DNA from: Iris pallida
Taxonomy: Eukaryota; Streptophyta; Magnoliopsida; Asparagales; Iridaceae
DNA: 64,000 bases
Direction of reading: 5' to 3'
Assembly: GCA_029216955.1 (NCBI GenBank)
Contig: JANAVB010015600.1
Coordinates: forward strand, 37,136,153 to 37,200,152
This document shows, piece after piece, positions 26,466 to 38,479 of the stretch. Positions within the stretch are counted from its first letter, which is position 1. Every line of letters begins with the position of its first letter. The notes below the pieces were generated by a model. The model did no database searches. It worked only from the letters and a program-made list of their open reading frames with translations, and was not told where the DNA came from. The translations under genes and the position numbers were made by a program.

Positions 26466-26700
26466 CCAAAAAGAATAATTTGAAACATTTAGTATTTGGA
26501 ACTTTGGAACACTGTATAGGCGTTTCTAGACCTTGGAACACTTGTTAACCGTTCCAAGCTACAAAAATGTTACTAAAGTTAATTTCCTTAAAATAAAATT
26601 TTTATTTTATTTTTTGGAACGGTTGATAAATGTTATTGTTTGTGTCTAATCACATATGATATTCACGTATTGACAATAAAAGTGTTCCAACCATATGCCT
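26466..26700. repeat. Left subterminal repeats of the CACTA element
   Basis: TTTGGAACTTTGGAACAC, CTTGGAACACTTG, CGTTCCAAG and GGAACGGTTG motifs are packed in the first 240 bp. They match those of the right end. Confidence 0.75.
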
Positions 26701-27795
26701 CTTACTAGTTACAATATTCCAACAACAAAAAATCCAAACTCTCCCGCACTTTATTTTTCCTTGATTCCCTCTTCCCCCCCTCTTTTGATCATAGCTTCCT
26801 TATTATTTTTCATGTTCCCTCGCTCCCCTCTCTTGTTCAGAGCTTCATCTTTTTCTAATTTCTTCTATTTTCAGGTCACTAATCTCTTTTTCTTTTTGGT
26901 TAATTTATTAGCTGTTGCGAATCTAATTTCTGAATGTTTTTTCATTTGAGACGCGATTTAGATCTAATTTCCCAATCCCTCAAAGTGTCACTAAAGGTTT
27001 TTCGTGTGAATTTTGGTTAGGGTTTTCTAAACTTTTGTATTAGTGGTGTTCGAGACGTCGAGGTCGCTGCCCCCGATCCCGACATGCTATACTTGGTGAA
27101 CAGATAGATCACGAGGGTCCCGTAGATTATTATCATCGATATCGGATCTGTTGGTGCCTTGAGGAGAATCTTTTGTGTGCAGAAGGAATTGTTTTGAGCG
27201 AGGAGGAACATCTCCATCAGTCTATAATATGTTTGTTGAAATGCTTAAGTAGATTAAAATTGGTTAGCTTTTGTGATCTTATTCATTTTAATGTGATAGA
27301 AACTAGCTTCATAATGGCCTTTGTTTAAGCTTGTGTTTGGAACAAATTCAGTTGACAAATGGATATTTCTTTTGTTGCAGACTCGAACCCATGTGCAAAA
27401 TCTTGTGGGGATGGTTTGGTGGTGTATGGAAGTGCAAGTAGGTTATCCTTTTTTCTCACCTCTGTTGCATGGACATCACAAAACTATGTTCGTATCCGTA
27501 TAGTGTTCGTACTCGTGCTCGTGACCGTACTCACACAATATAGGTACCTATATACCTGTATCTATACTCTTGCAACATAGTTTCTCACAAAAAAGTTGTT
27601 CTCCCAACTCTCTGTTTAATACATAGCATATCTTTGGTATAACAGATCCTTCTTCTTTTTTCAGGAACAAGACAGTAAAAAATATTATAGTATTCTTTAG
27701 CCAATTAACTGTAGAATTTTATTCTTTCCATTTACTTCTTCCGAACCAGTCATATTGGTCGGGCGGACAGATTAAGGTTGACAGATGGGGTGTAT
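26701..27795. other. CACTA interior, no recognised gene
   Basis: Short hydrophobic ORFs (26695-26949 and 27321-27503) lack any motif I recognise. Nothing here can be assigned. Confidence 0.4.
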
Positions 27796-28062
27796 TGTCA
27801 CTCCCCGTTCCCGGAATACGTATTTTTATATATATATATGTACAACTCATGTGTATTTATTTAGTATTTATCATGTATTATTCTGTATTTAAATTCCTTT
27901 AGTTTCATGTTAATTAATTATCTGCTCTTTAAATTTTTATGTTAATTATATTTCTGCAATTTTATTACCTGTATTTTATTTGTTGCTTTAGTCTTATTGG
28001 GTTTCGGCTTGGATGGATCTGTGCAACCCGGCCCACTAACTCCCACCTACCACCACCCTTCC

Positions 28063-28070
28063 TATTTAAA
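28063..28070 (+). promoter_or_regulatory. TATA box of solo LTR copy 2
   Basis: TATTTAAA precedes a CT-rich leader (CTTCTTCTTCTTCC) and the GCAAGTGC element. The copy at 46911 has TCATTTAAAG at the same place. Confidence 0.6.
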
Positions 28071-28169
28071 GCATCCTTCTCCTTCTCTCTCCTCATTACT
28101 TCTCTTCACCATTACTTCTTCTTCTTCTTCCTCTCATTACTCTCCACCACCTACCAGCAGCAGGAGAAG

Positions 28170-28185
28170 GCAAGTGCAAACTTGC
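28170..28185 (+). promoter_or_regulatory. GCAAGTGC hairpin of solo LTR copy 2
   Basis: GCAAGTGCAAACTTGC: perfect 6-bp arms GCAAGT and ACTTGC with a 4-nt loop, about 100 nt past the TATA box. Confidence 0.55.
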
Positions 28186-28434
28186 TTCTACTTGAGAACC
28201 ATGTTTTTATGGTTCATTTGGCTTCTTCTTGTGAATTTAAGAGAGTTTAGTTCTTAGTATTTTGGATTTCGTTGGCCTGTTTCTCCTAGATCTAAGTTTT
28301 GTATTCGGCTGTTCATGGGTTCTTAGTCCACCAACTTTGCGTGTATTTCTTTGGCACTGGAACAAGGCTCCATAGGGCGAGTTCGGGAGATGTTGTACGC
28401 ACACGTTCTTACGTGCTCGCATTAAACATCAGCC

Positions 28435-28940
28435 CCGTCACGCACACGTCTTTACGTGTTTGCGTGTATTTTTAGTCACGCTAACGTTCTCATGAGCGTG
28501 CGTGTATTTTTAGTCACGCTAACGTTCTCATGAGCGTGCGTGTATTTTTAGTCACGCTAACGTTCTCATGAGCGTGCGTGTATTTTTAGTCACGCTAACG
28601 TTCTCATGAGCGTGCGTGTATTTTTAGTCACGCTAAACGTTCTAATGAGCGTGCGTGTATTTTCAGTCACTCACACATCCATGAGTGCGTGTATTTTCAG
28701 TCACGCACATATCCATGAGTGCATGTATTTTCAGTCACACACACATCCATGAGTGCGTGTATTTTCAGTCACGCACACATCCATAAGCGTGTGTGTATTT
28801 TTAGTCACGCACATCCTTGCGTGCGTGGATTTCTTGTCACCTTTTCACGCTCACTTGAGCGTGCGTGAATTTTCTTTCACGTTCACACTGTGCATGCCAG
28901 CGTGAATTACTTTTTCACGCTCACGCTGTTACACGCTCAC
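28435..28940 (+). repeat. Hairpin-forming 38-bp minisatellite of solo LTR copy 2
   Basis: Five near-identical 38-bp units begin at 28475 with GTCACGCTAACGTTCTCATG. They are followed by shorter diverged units. Each unit has complementary arms (CACGCT with AGCGTG). Later units have CACGCA with TGCGTG, CACTCA with TGAGTG, and CACGCTCA with TGAGCGTG at 28846-28863. There are no spacers and no cas genes, so it is not a CRISPR array. Confidence 0.9.
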
Positions 28941-30750
28941 TCCTACTAGACTTGGCGTGACTTTTGGACTTAGCTTAGACTTGTTAGCATGACTTCCTGA
29001 CTTGGGAGTTTTATTTGTTCTATATTTTATTCATTTAATATTGGCATGATAATTCCCTATTATATTCTTACGCCTTTTTGCATGAACCCGAAATTCTTAG
29101 CATGTTAATATTTTAATACCTATGGTTGTGTATTAGTGCCAAGTGTCTGGATTGGTATATGGATATCCAGTGAGACTGGAACTTGACCTCGAGAGTTATA
29201 GACTCGACCCTATTTGATGATAAATGACTTTCATGCCTTGTCACTATTAATGACGATGGTTATTTGACTAATTGATCATGCGTTCCTAGTTGGAACTAAG
29301 AGACTGGCTAGTCGTCTTATTAAAATGAATGAATGAGACACGTTCATGTTATGAACTATTACAATCGACTAGCTGATCCCGAATATTGACATACATGCAC
29401 ATGCAGGCTTCAATCTATTTATTTATTTATTTATTTATTAATTTTCTACAAAGAAGCATGTGTACTTTATGGTCAAGGCATGACTACCGTGGTTAGATTT
29501 GTTTGTTGCATTACGCTATGTAAAACCTGCAACCTAATCGCACTGGTATCGTTGTAAGGTTGTGCATATCGTACCCCGTACGAAAGTACTCATTTGAATG
29601 ACCATGATCCACGGCATGGGATTTCACTCAACGTAGGGACTATTAAGTTAAATAAAATAATGATTGCATGGAGAGAATGGATTCCCGAGTTCTTACATGG
29701 CAGCCCCCTTGGGACGAGTAGTACCCGACGGGCCGGCTGGTTCCCACAGATACTGTAAATCTGCCACACGGGCATGGAACAGTATCTGCTTTTATTATTA
29801 TTATATATTGTATATTGATGAGCATCCTGCTAGGACTCGTCTAATTCATGCATGGCGCACATGATTGACTGGATAGACCAGCCTTGCTCGCACATAGTAA
29901 GAACTGAGGAATCTTTATTGCATTATTCCAGGATAACTTGGGACTCACAATAGCAAGCCGTAGGATTGATTGGTCGTTCAAGATGATTTGTTTGTGTACT
30001 GTACTACTCTGTTACCTAACTGGGATGATCAGAATGTCAGGACATGACGTGCCAACTTCTGTCCTTGTTTGGTTGGGAGGTTGGTTCGAAGTGATGTGAT
30101 GTGATGTGAATCCTAGTAGCAAGCAGAGATCTATTATTATATTCTTTTACTTACAGGTTTATGTCCTTCATATCGTCCTTCCTTGTGGTACTTGCTATTA
30201 GAGGTCTAACCTCTCTGGTTTTGCATGGCCAGATTTAGAGCCGGTTCTCGAGGACTCAGCGTACTTCTACCTCCAGGATGGTCAATACTAGAGGAATGAT
30301 TGCAGGAGGACTCGAGTGGGTTCCTTACTTCATCGCTTGTTTTGTTATTTACATTTATACTTAGCCGTTTGGCACCGACATGTTGGTCGGATTATCTTGC
30401 ACTTACTTTTACATAATTGTAATTAAGTCAGACTGCAGCTGATAACAATTGTGTATGCGTTACTATACCATCTGGCTATGTTTTGTAAAGCCAGATCTCA
30501 AGAACATTTTGACTGAGCGTTTGGGACGCCTTACTGCTTTATCTTACATGTTCTCTATTACTGTTTCTTGCTTGAATGATTGAGACAATAGATGTGAAAT
30601 GACCACAGTAAGACTCTTATATAGTATGCACCCCCTTGTCTGGTTAGACAGCATTGATCGTATTATACGGTATTCATCTACCCGTAATACGTAGCTGGCT
30701 GAGTCATTCCCCCGCTCTCCAGTATTCTGGTTCTGGGGCGTGACATGTAT

Positions 30751-32593
30751 ATACCCTGCCGCATGGACTACTACTACAAGTCAATTAGTTCCATTCTATT
30801 TTATTCCATTTCCTATTATATCATAAATATGTTTGTGTAAATATGCATATTATATTCTATATCCCACTACGAAGTTTATCATGATGTATAGCCATAAACA
30901 TGTACTCTATCTTGCACATAAAGATTACTAAAAATGGCTATAAGCCTTGTACAAGGAATGATTTGTTGACCCATGTACCACGTTTGTACTTATTGTAGGC
31001 TGGACATGTTTGCTGGGATGATAATGACATGCTTCATGAAAGCCAATAGGTGTTGTTCGCATATCATTTGGTTATTTGTCAACATTTGGGGAGGTAGAGG
31101 TAAACGTTTATTCTCTTATATGTCATTAGCTTGAAGCCCTTGTTGCATTTGTTTGTGTGAACCATCTTGCTAAAAGCTGGCAACACTTGTTTATAACTTA
31201 TCATATAACTTGTTACCTTGTATATTAGAACTTAAATATATTTTAGCTTTCATAAAATAGTTTATATGATAATGTTGATGTACTCCTTTATACCTTATTT
31301 CTTAGATCATCCTAATAACCTTTTCTTATTTGGAATCTTAAGAGTTCAAGAATTTGTTTTGTATATGAAGACACTTTCATAAGTGTCAACCAGTTGAACT
31401 GAACAAAGTAGAAATAGGTTTTTAATTGTACAACTTTCTAAGAACTGGGTGGTTGTTACTAAATTACATGTGCAATAAAAGGCCATTTGAAATTTGCATG
31501 TACTTTTTTTCTATGCCAAATAGCATGGAATTTTTTTGCTGCTAAAACCATTTTTAACTGTTAGATCTTTGTGATTATGTTCTCACTCTCTTGATTAAAG
31601 TTGGAAAAATAATCACATCCAAGCTCAAAGGTCTATTTTTCTACTGGTGAGTGCTATATATTGGTGGAGTGGTTGATACATGTTTCTTGACTTTACCGGA
31701 AAAAATTAAGTATATATATTTTTTATAGATGTCTAAAGACTAAGCATAGTTTACGTAATATGAGTACAACATTGATATACTATTTGATAGTATGTTTGTA
31801 TTTTGGTTGAATGGGCCATATACTAGGATGTCAGACTAGTGGATAACCATGAACGGTGGTGGAAGTATACTTTTGTCTCATATAGCATACATGAAACCAA
31901 AGTTGAGTTGCATTAAAAGGAAGCCATTGATTTTATCTGAACCCAGAGTTGGCTATTTGTCATTCCATATTGTACCTTTTTTTACTGTAAAACTAGCTAC
32001 TGTTATCAAGGAGGTCATTGAGACAGCCTTCAAAAATGCAAATGTGAAGTCACGTTGAATCATTCTTCCTAGTTGAGATGTAGATGCTAAATTGTCTTGC
32101 TTACTTAACCTATCACTTTCTGATTTAAAGGACTTTATTCCAAATCTTTAATCTCAGGTATATGAATAATGGATACTTGAGAGTTTTACTTTATTATCAT
32201 TTTTGTTGACACCTCCCTCTTAATTAATTTATTCCATCGTCTGGTGATTTTATTCTTCTTTTATCTTTGTTGTGTCTTTGACTCGTTGATGATAAAGAAA
32301 TGACTCTATATAATGCAAACCTAATTACTGTCTATTGTCCTTTTTAATATGTTATTTTCTATTGTCCTTTTTATTAGATTACTTCAGATCCGTCTATTTT
32401 CCAAGAAGAATGTGGAATGTTTTATAGTACAATCAGTTGTACACATACCATAACTCCCATTTAGAACTTATCCATCTTGGTCTTGCTTGTATATTTTCAT
32501 TGTATCTTAATATGAAAATTCTTTCTACTTTAAGGAAAAGGTAGGTCATCACTTTTAGGAGTTCTCTTATGTAATTGCACCTAATTTGTGCAG
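30751..32593. other. CACTA interior, no recognised gene
   Basis: This is AT-rich sequence. One 69-codon frame (31849-32058) has no known motif. It may include intron sequence carried along with the kinase exon. Confidence 0.4.
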
Positions 32594-32878
32594 ATTGGCC
32601 AAGTAACTTATAGCAACATTTAGAGGGCTCGCGATATAGATAATAAATTTTTTGTTGCTTTGAGAAAGGTGCAATTTGATAACTTGGAGCCTGTAAGTGT
32701 ATGCTTCAAGGCAAGGGAGATTCATGTTCCACGCATACTTGAACATCCAAACGTAGTGAAGTTAGAAGCCTTGGTAACTTCACGAATGTCTTGCAGTTTA
32801 TCACTTGTTTTTTAGTACATGGAACATGATCTTGCTGGGCTTGCATCTCTCCCTGGTCTCAAGTTCACAGAGCCACAG
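32594..32878 (+). pseudogene. Captured CDK-like (CRK-type) Ser/Thr kinase exon
   Basis: A 285-bp exon-like block has splice-site flanks: TGTGCAG before it and GTATGC after it. In its single frame it encodes a kinase N-lobe resembling plant CDK-related CRK kinases. It has IGQVTYSN (glycine loop), VALRKVQFDNLEP (the lysine of VALKK changed to R), AREIHV, EHPNVVKLEALVTSRMSCS and YMEHDLAGLASLPGLKFTEPQV. Two in-frame stops are present (after SNI, and where VFEYMEH reads VF-stop-YMEH). No neighbouring kinase exon was found on either side. It lies inside the CACTA element, which suggests transposon capture of a genomic fragment including introns. It is not functional. Confidence 0.85.
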
Positions 32879-33404
32879 GTATGCTAGAAAAGTTTATTTG
32901 ACTACCAGTATATGTCTTTCCTTTCATATTATTTTTAAATATTTGGGGGTAAGTTGTGTTAAGGTTAGATCAGTCCTGTGAGGTGTGCTTTAATTCCGTT
33001 ATTATAACATTATAAGGACCAGTTGCCATTGAATTTTCATGGTATGCATAATAAATTCTGTAGTAATTAATATTGAAGCAGAGATCGTAGATAACCTAGT
33101 CGTTAAACAAAGTATATAATTAGTTGTAGGGGAGATAACTAAGATCATACATCTTGTTATCGAGGACATGAACCATGTCTTATCATGCAAGCCCTCTCAA
33201 GTGAATAATAATATACAAATTTTTAAATGGTGAATTCTCAAGAAACCAAATTAAACTAGATTTTTCCCCAATCACTTAACATACACATGAGAAGATGTAG
33301 TAATTAATATTATCTATGTGGAGATCTTGTTTTGGTGTTGGTATTTAGTTAAGATTTGTGGAGATACGTCATACGTGTTCAAATTTCATTCCCAGTCCTC
33401 TGTA

Positions 33405-33560
33405 TATGCAGGACTGGCAAAAAGTTTTGCAGTCCTAGATATTTTAAGGCTGTCAAGCAGTCCTTGTTTTCTATGGACTGCCAAAATTTTGTCAGGCCTG
33501 GATATGCATTGGACTGCCAGAATTTTGGCAGTCCTAGGACTGTCAAAAGTTGTATTGCCT
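33405..33560. repeat. Clustered palindromes around GGACTGCCAAAATTTTG
   Basis: Five or more copies of CAGGACTGGCAAAA, GGACTGCCAAAATTTTG and TTTTGGCAGTCC lie in both orientations in 155 bp. One, at 33511-33534, has perfect 9-bp arms GGACTGCCA and TGGCAGTCC. Function is unknown. They could be a small foldback element or protein-binding array. Confidence 0.75.
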
Positions 33561-36500
33561 CATAGTAATTGTTGTAGTGCCCTTAACATTTGCCTAGTTA
33601 AAGTCCTGTCTACTGCTCATGAGAAAGTACATCAGTTAATCCAACTGTATGGTTTCATAATGGTTTCATATTTTTTTAATAAAGAAAGAGAGTACATAAT
33701 TTAGTTCATACTTTGTTTTCCTCTATTGATTTGTTCTGTGAGTTTGATACTAAAAGCCTTCCTTCATGCTTCTTTGTCTGAAGTGTTATATAGAACCTCT
33801 TGTGTTATCATAATTTAGTTCATACTCACTCTATGCAGCTTGGAGTTGATACAATTCTGATACTAATTGGACCTGTGACATATTTGTTACTCTCGAAGCA
33901 GTAATTTGGTTCAAATTTCTTTCCTTTCTATACATTTATTCGATAATTCTGGAAAACTAATGGAAGTGTCCCAGGACGAAGCAAAGGTTCACCTAGTAAC
34001 AAACAACTTAGAAAATGTTTCCTTTGAGATATAAGATGACTCCAAAGAAACCGATAATCTATGATTAATACATTTCAGCTTTTGCATGCTCATATACAGT
34101 CAAATTTTTAGAGTTATACAATCTATTCTTGCATTCAACTTGTTTCCTTTCACATAGTAGTGTTCATTACCTTTTTTAACATTTTTCTTGGGTCTATGAA
34201 TATCAGAAAAAATAAGAAAACTAGTTTGCCACATGGATCTAATAGAATTTTAGATTAGGGGCTATCCAATATTATATGCCCATCAGTTGTTTAGGAGAGT
34301 GTGTGCAAACATTGTTTTTTAAGGAATGGCAGTGATGGCAATTTGGTTGATTAGAATGCAGCTAGACTTGGAGTGAATACATTAGTAGAACACAACACAT
34401 AACAATTCCAGGTGTCTAGAAAAGGGTATTGGATAGCAAGATCAAAATATATGGTCCAAAGAGCAGGAAAAATCAATTGTTTTTCAAATGAGTATTAACT
34501 TAAGCCACCCAAGTGCTTAAAAGCTGCCAAAACTGACAATTATTAGGGACTACTGAAGGACATAATAGAGCATACAATCGTTATGACAAAATCCTGTTAC
34601 CATGGGATGAACATGCTATTATGGTAGACTGGTATTTGTGTTTAAGGATGCAAGAATGTATTATAAACATATATGTGATCTTATATATATGTGACGATTC
34701 TTTGCAAGTAGATTTTTTACTAGGTTGGCAGAGTTGACAGATACCTAGAGCGAGCACCAGAGTAGGTTGAATAGTATAAAGACATGAATTATAGGTTGTG
34801 ATTAAGCAACAATATTTATTTACACCAAAACGCAATATGTGATACAAGTTTGGGCCAATAACAGGAATACAAAAACATATGCAGTATTGGTGATTTTCAC
34901 TTCACATAATGGTGTACTTGTCTTTCGAATTTGATTCACTCTTTTGTAGGGCACGAGAACTACTTGAAACCTGCAATGGTGACATGAGGCATGGGTCTTC
35001 TATCATTTTGTGTTGCTACAAATCCATATGAACATTCTCATTTCAGTGACATTCAGAGTTGGACTTGTTTTTGTGTTACCATGTTTTGACAAAAACCCAT
35101 GATATGAAACTTGTTTCTTGTTTTGTTTTGTCTTGTATTTTGGTCATCATTAATACTTCTGCTTCATAGGTAGTTAACAGCTACATTAGCATCCTAGCTC
35201 ATTTCAACATCCTGCTGTACTATGTATATGAGTCACATCCTCCTCATTATTGCCTTGATAATGAAATAAAAATCCTTGTTAGTGAGAACAATATCTGTGC
35301 AAAATTAATATGCATTAATTTTTTTTCTTTTGGAGTTTGTTTGCTTCATCCAAATTTGCAAATTTCATGTCTTGTATTGTTCCATCAAGTATTGCTTCTC
35401 TCCATAATTTTTCTATCATGGTCTATCTTGTTGTTTATATCACAAACATTTTATCTTCTCCGGTAAATACATCCTTCATATTTGGATTTTGTATACTTTG
35501 TTAGTTTTGCAATGGCTTTTTGAGGGGCTTATAGTTGAGAAGTAGTATGTACTGATATTATAGGCCAAAACCCTGGATTATTAGATATTGCATGTTCTAT
35601 TATCAAATAGCTATTTGAATGTACTCAAACTCATTGTACAATTAGCATGGTTTGGAAATTTATCAAAAAGGGAGCTGGCGATTTGAGAAGCCCCTGAAAA
35701 TTTATAAATCAATAAATCTTAGTAGTGAAACTGAAATAGCCATGCCATGAATATTTGGCAGTCTAGATGCGTATAGTAGGGCTGCTTGCCAGTACAAACT
35801 CTCCAGGTTTCACATGTGACTCGATAAAGACACATACTCTCCTACAAAACATACATGGCATATTTATTTCTATATTTTGTTTAAAAAACTTTTGTTGAAT
35901 ATATAAATGAGAACTTTATTAGGTTAGTTGTTAGTAAAGCTGAAGAATGAGTTATTGATCTCTACTTTATGCACACTTCCCCCTTATTCTTTGAGCAATA
36001 GTAGAATGTACAACCAGTGGCTAAAGGTTGTTGCTTTTGCTGCCACTTTGCAACGTACTTTTGATTCATCAGTACGTGGCAAAGATAATAGCACTTATGC
36101 TACAATGACATTTATTCTTTCTGATAGTTTTGGCTTGCAATAATTCCTGTAGAATACAAGAAACCATTCAAATTTCTCCAAAACACAACATATGTGAAGC
36201 TAAGTCAAATGTGATGCTTTGAATGAATTAATTCAAAAATGTTTGCCCCATCCAACAATCCACTTAATATTCTTTAATGTTATTTTGAGGAGTATGTTGG
36301 CAATGAGACTGAATTATACAAGTCTCTTAATTGTTCAATTTATATCTGGTTCATCTTAGGTTTTTTTGGTTCATCTTAGTCGTTTATTCTCCAACATCCT
36401 GATTTTAACTTAAACTTGTTTCGTAATGTTGCATGCAGGTGTTGCCAGTTGCCGCTAGCGCTTTTCAAATATCCATCATTCGGTTGAAAAATAACTTTTG

Positions 36501-36780
36501 GAATCATCCTTCGAACAACTAAATTTTGTAAACAGATCATCTTTTATGGTCAAACTAGATTTTATATAATATTTGTGAATTTTACATTATATATACTTTT
36601 GATGATGTTTTATAAAGACTTAATTTATGGGATATGTTATTGGGTGTTTCATTTATATTAAGTTGACAGCTTTGGTTAATTTAATTGCCCTGTTGGATGT
36701 TGATTCAGCCAATGTATAAAAAATATTGCACCTTTTATTATGTGTTTTAATGTTCAGTTGAATCTTCATATTTGTCGTTC
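33561..36780. other. CACTA interior, no recognised gene
   Basis: This is AT-rich, intron-like sequence. A possible exon fragment at about 34951-34990 (after TTTTGTAG, coding ARELLETCNGDM) and the 71-codon frame at 35928-36143 were not assignable to a family. Confidence 0.4.
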
Positions 36781-36799
36781 AAAAATAAAAATTAAAAAA

Positions 36800-37180
36800 T
36801 ATACTGGAACGTTAATAAAGCGTTTTAAAATTAGCTACAAGAATAATATAAAAATGTTATAGATTATATTTAGGAACAGAAGCAAAATGTTTCAAAATAA
36901 CAAAATAACATTTAGAAATGTTTTGAAGACGTTCCAAATTTTGGAACATATTGTATGTGTCTCAAAATCTATTCTTAGAAACACTACATAGATGTTCCAA
37001 AAATAATTTAGGAACACATTATATGTGTTCCAAAATCTGATTTAGGAACGTCTGGTAACCGTTCCAAACTAAATTTTGAAACTCTTTATAATTGTTCCAA
37101 AAGTTGCAATGCCACTTTTAGGAACGGTTCACATATGTTCCTAAAAATATTAGGTACATTAAAAAACTGTTCCAAAATGT
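36800..37180. repeat. Right subterminal repeats of the CACTA element
   Basis: About a dozen GGAAC or GTTCC motifs occur, for example TGTTCCAAAA, TTAGGAACAC, CGTTCCAAAC and GGAACGGTTC. The density falls away toward the interior. Confidence 0.8.
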
Positions 37181-37317
37181 CTTTTTTGGTGTAGTGTAAT
37201 AAGAAAACATATTGTGGCATATAATAAGAAAATATATCATGGCATATACAGGAAAATGCTAAGAAGAAATCAGAAAATCGAAACAAAAACCAGGAAAAAT
37301 ATGAAACTTGGGGGTTC

Positions 37318-37545
37318 TGACGGTATATCGACGGTATACTCTAGTATACCTGCAGTATGCCGATCCAAGGCTACAAAAACTCTATGTCTATAAAAAGTTG
37401 TCACACCGGTATACCGTCGCTATGGACCGGTACACCGTCCGTATGCCAAAAATTATCACAATAGGTTTTTGATCTAAAAGGACCCACAAACCGGTATATC
37501 ATTGGTATACAATGGTATGCCGATGGTATGTCGTTTATGTCCGAG
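37318..37545 (-). repeat. CGGTATACCG palindrome array of LTR copy 4
   Basis: Repeated CGGTATAC and GGTATGCCG words include a perfect palindrome CGGTATACCG (37407-37416). Arms GGTATACT (37333) and AGTATACC (37343) form another. Isolated units also occur at 38278-38308. Confidence 0.8.
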
Positions 37546-38163
37546 AAACATGACTAAGAACATGAAACAAGTTTCAAAAAACAAATCTCGTTCCAAAAGT
37601 TATAGAAATCAAGTATAACCATGAAAACAATATAGAGTAAGGTCGTGTATAGCATATATACTAAGTCTCATGGCAATTAGTCCGATATCGTTTCCGATAC
37701 AGAGTTTTCCTACTAAGAAAATATCAAGACTATGCAGAAAATCAAAACCTAGCTCAAACCAAATTCTGAAACGGTCAAAATGACACTAATCTCGAGAGAA
37801 ACATATATAATAAGGCAAGTAATAGACAATACTAGACTATCAAAATAATAGGAAACAAATATTGCAGTAAAACAATTTCATCCAGTACTTTGGTGAGATG
37901 TACTTGCCTATAATAGCTTCCAGCCTAACTCTTCTACTCCACTACCAAGAGGGCTTCAGAAACCACTCTCTGATGTCTCGAGACCAAGCTCCTAGCTCGC
38001 GAGGAAAATGGAGAGGAAATGAGAAGAGAAGAAGTGTGGAGATAGTAAAAAGAAAATTTGAAAGAAAATGAACTTGTATATATAGAGAAGGTGAATTAAT
38101 TGTAACGGTCCGATCGTGATCCGTGACAAAACCAAAAAACTTCTGTATAATAGAATGTATCAT

Positions 38164-38250
38164 TACTATTCATGAAAATATCTAAATGTTATTCATCAAA
38201 ATATCTAAACATTATTCATGAAAATATCTAAAGTAAAAAATATCTAAAAG
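38164..38250. repeat. Short tandem repeat
   Basis: Three or more copies of a roughly 22-bp unit TTATTCATGAAAATATCTAA. Confidence 0.8.
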
Positions 38251-38479
38251 TGGAAATATCACATGAACAATATGTCGTCGATATATACCGTTATACCGAC
38301 GGTATGCCGATCAAGTAGAAAAATCTATAATTTGGAAAAAATTTAAAGTATTCCAAAAACAAGAAAATAAAAATACAGTACAAAATACGTGTTTGTATAT
38401 AAATACCGATACTGTGAGACGAGTCTCACACCACCATAGCAATCAACACCACAAAAGTATGATTAAGTTCCTTGAGCAG

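Larger units (their letters stand above)
27796..30745 (+). repeat. Solo LTR (Ty3-gypsy-like), copy 2
   Basis: It starts TGTCACTCCCCGTTCCC and ends GGGGCGTGACA. Identical 5-bp duplications TGTAT (27791-27795 and 30746-30750) show a single LTR left by LTR-LTR recombination. It contains a TATA box, CT-rich leader, GCAAGTGC hairpin and a 38-bp minisatellite. It is nested in the CACTA element. The sequence is collinear with 46687-49575. No LTR-internal gene is expected or seen. Confidence 0.92.
26459..37196. mobile_element. CACTA (En/Spm-type) transposon, non-autonomous
   Basis: The left end reads TACTACACCAAAAAG (first base changed from C). The right end on the minus strand reads CACTACACCAAAAAAG. 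Identical 3-bp duplications TAA lie at 26456-26458 and 37197-37199, the size expected for CACTA elements. Subterminal regions at both ends repeat GGAAC/GTTCC words in both orientations, as transposase binding arrays do. In 10.7 kb I find no transposase. The element holds a solo LTR and a kinase exon fragment. Confidence 0.9.
37200..38300 (-). repeat. LTR fragment right of the CACTA insertion, copy 4
   Basis: Minus-strand features match the other LTR copies: a TATA box (CTATATATAC, 38077-38085), a CT-rich leader with CTTCTTCTCTTCTC, GGCAAGTACATC (37890-37911) and then a palindromic CpG motif array (37318-37545). AT-rich repeats ATTATTCATGAAAATATC follow at 38164-38235. The LTR start is not clear. 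Confidence 0.65.

Noticed and set aside
28475..28680. CRISPR-like regular repeats
   Set aside because: The units are 38 bp and directly adjacent, with no unique spacers, in a plant LTR. The 24-bp units at 47895-47965 fail for the same reason.
31849..32058. 69-codon ORF as a gene
   Set aside because: No known motif, no flanking signals and atypical for a coding exon. Likely chance.
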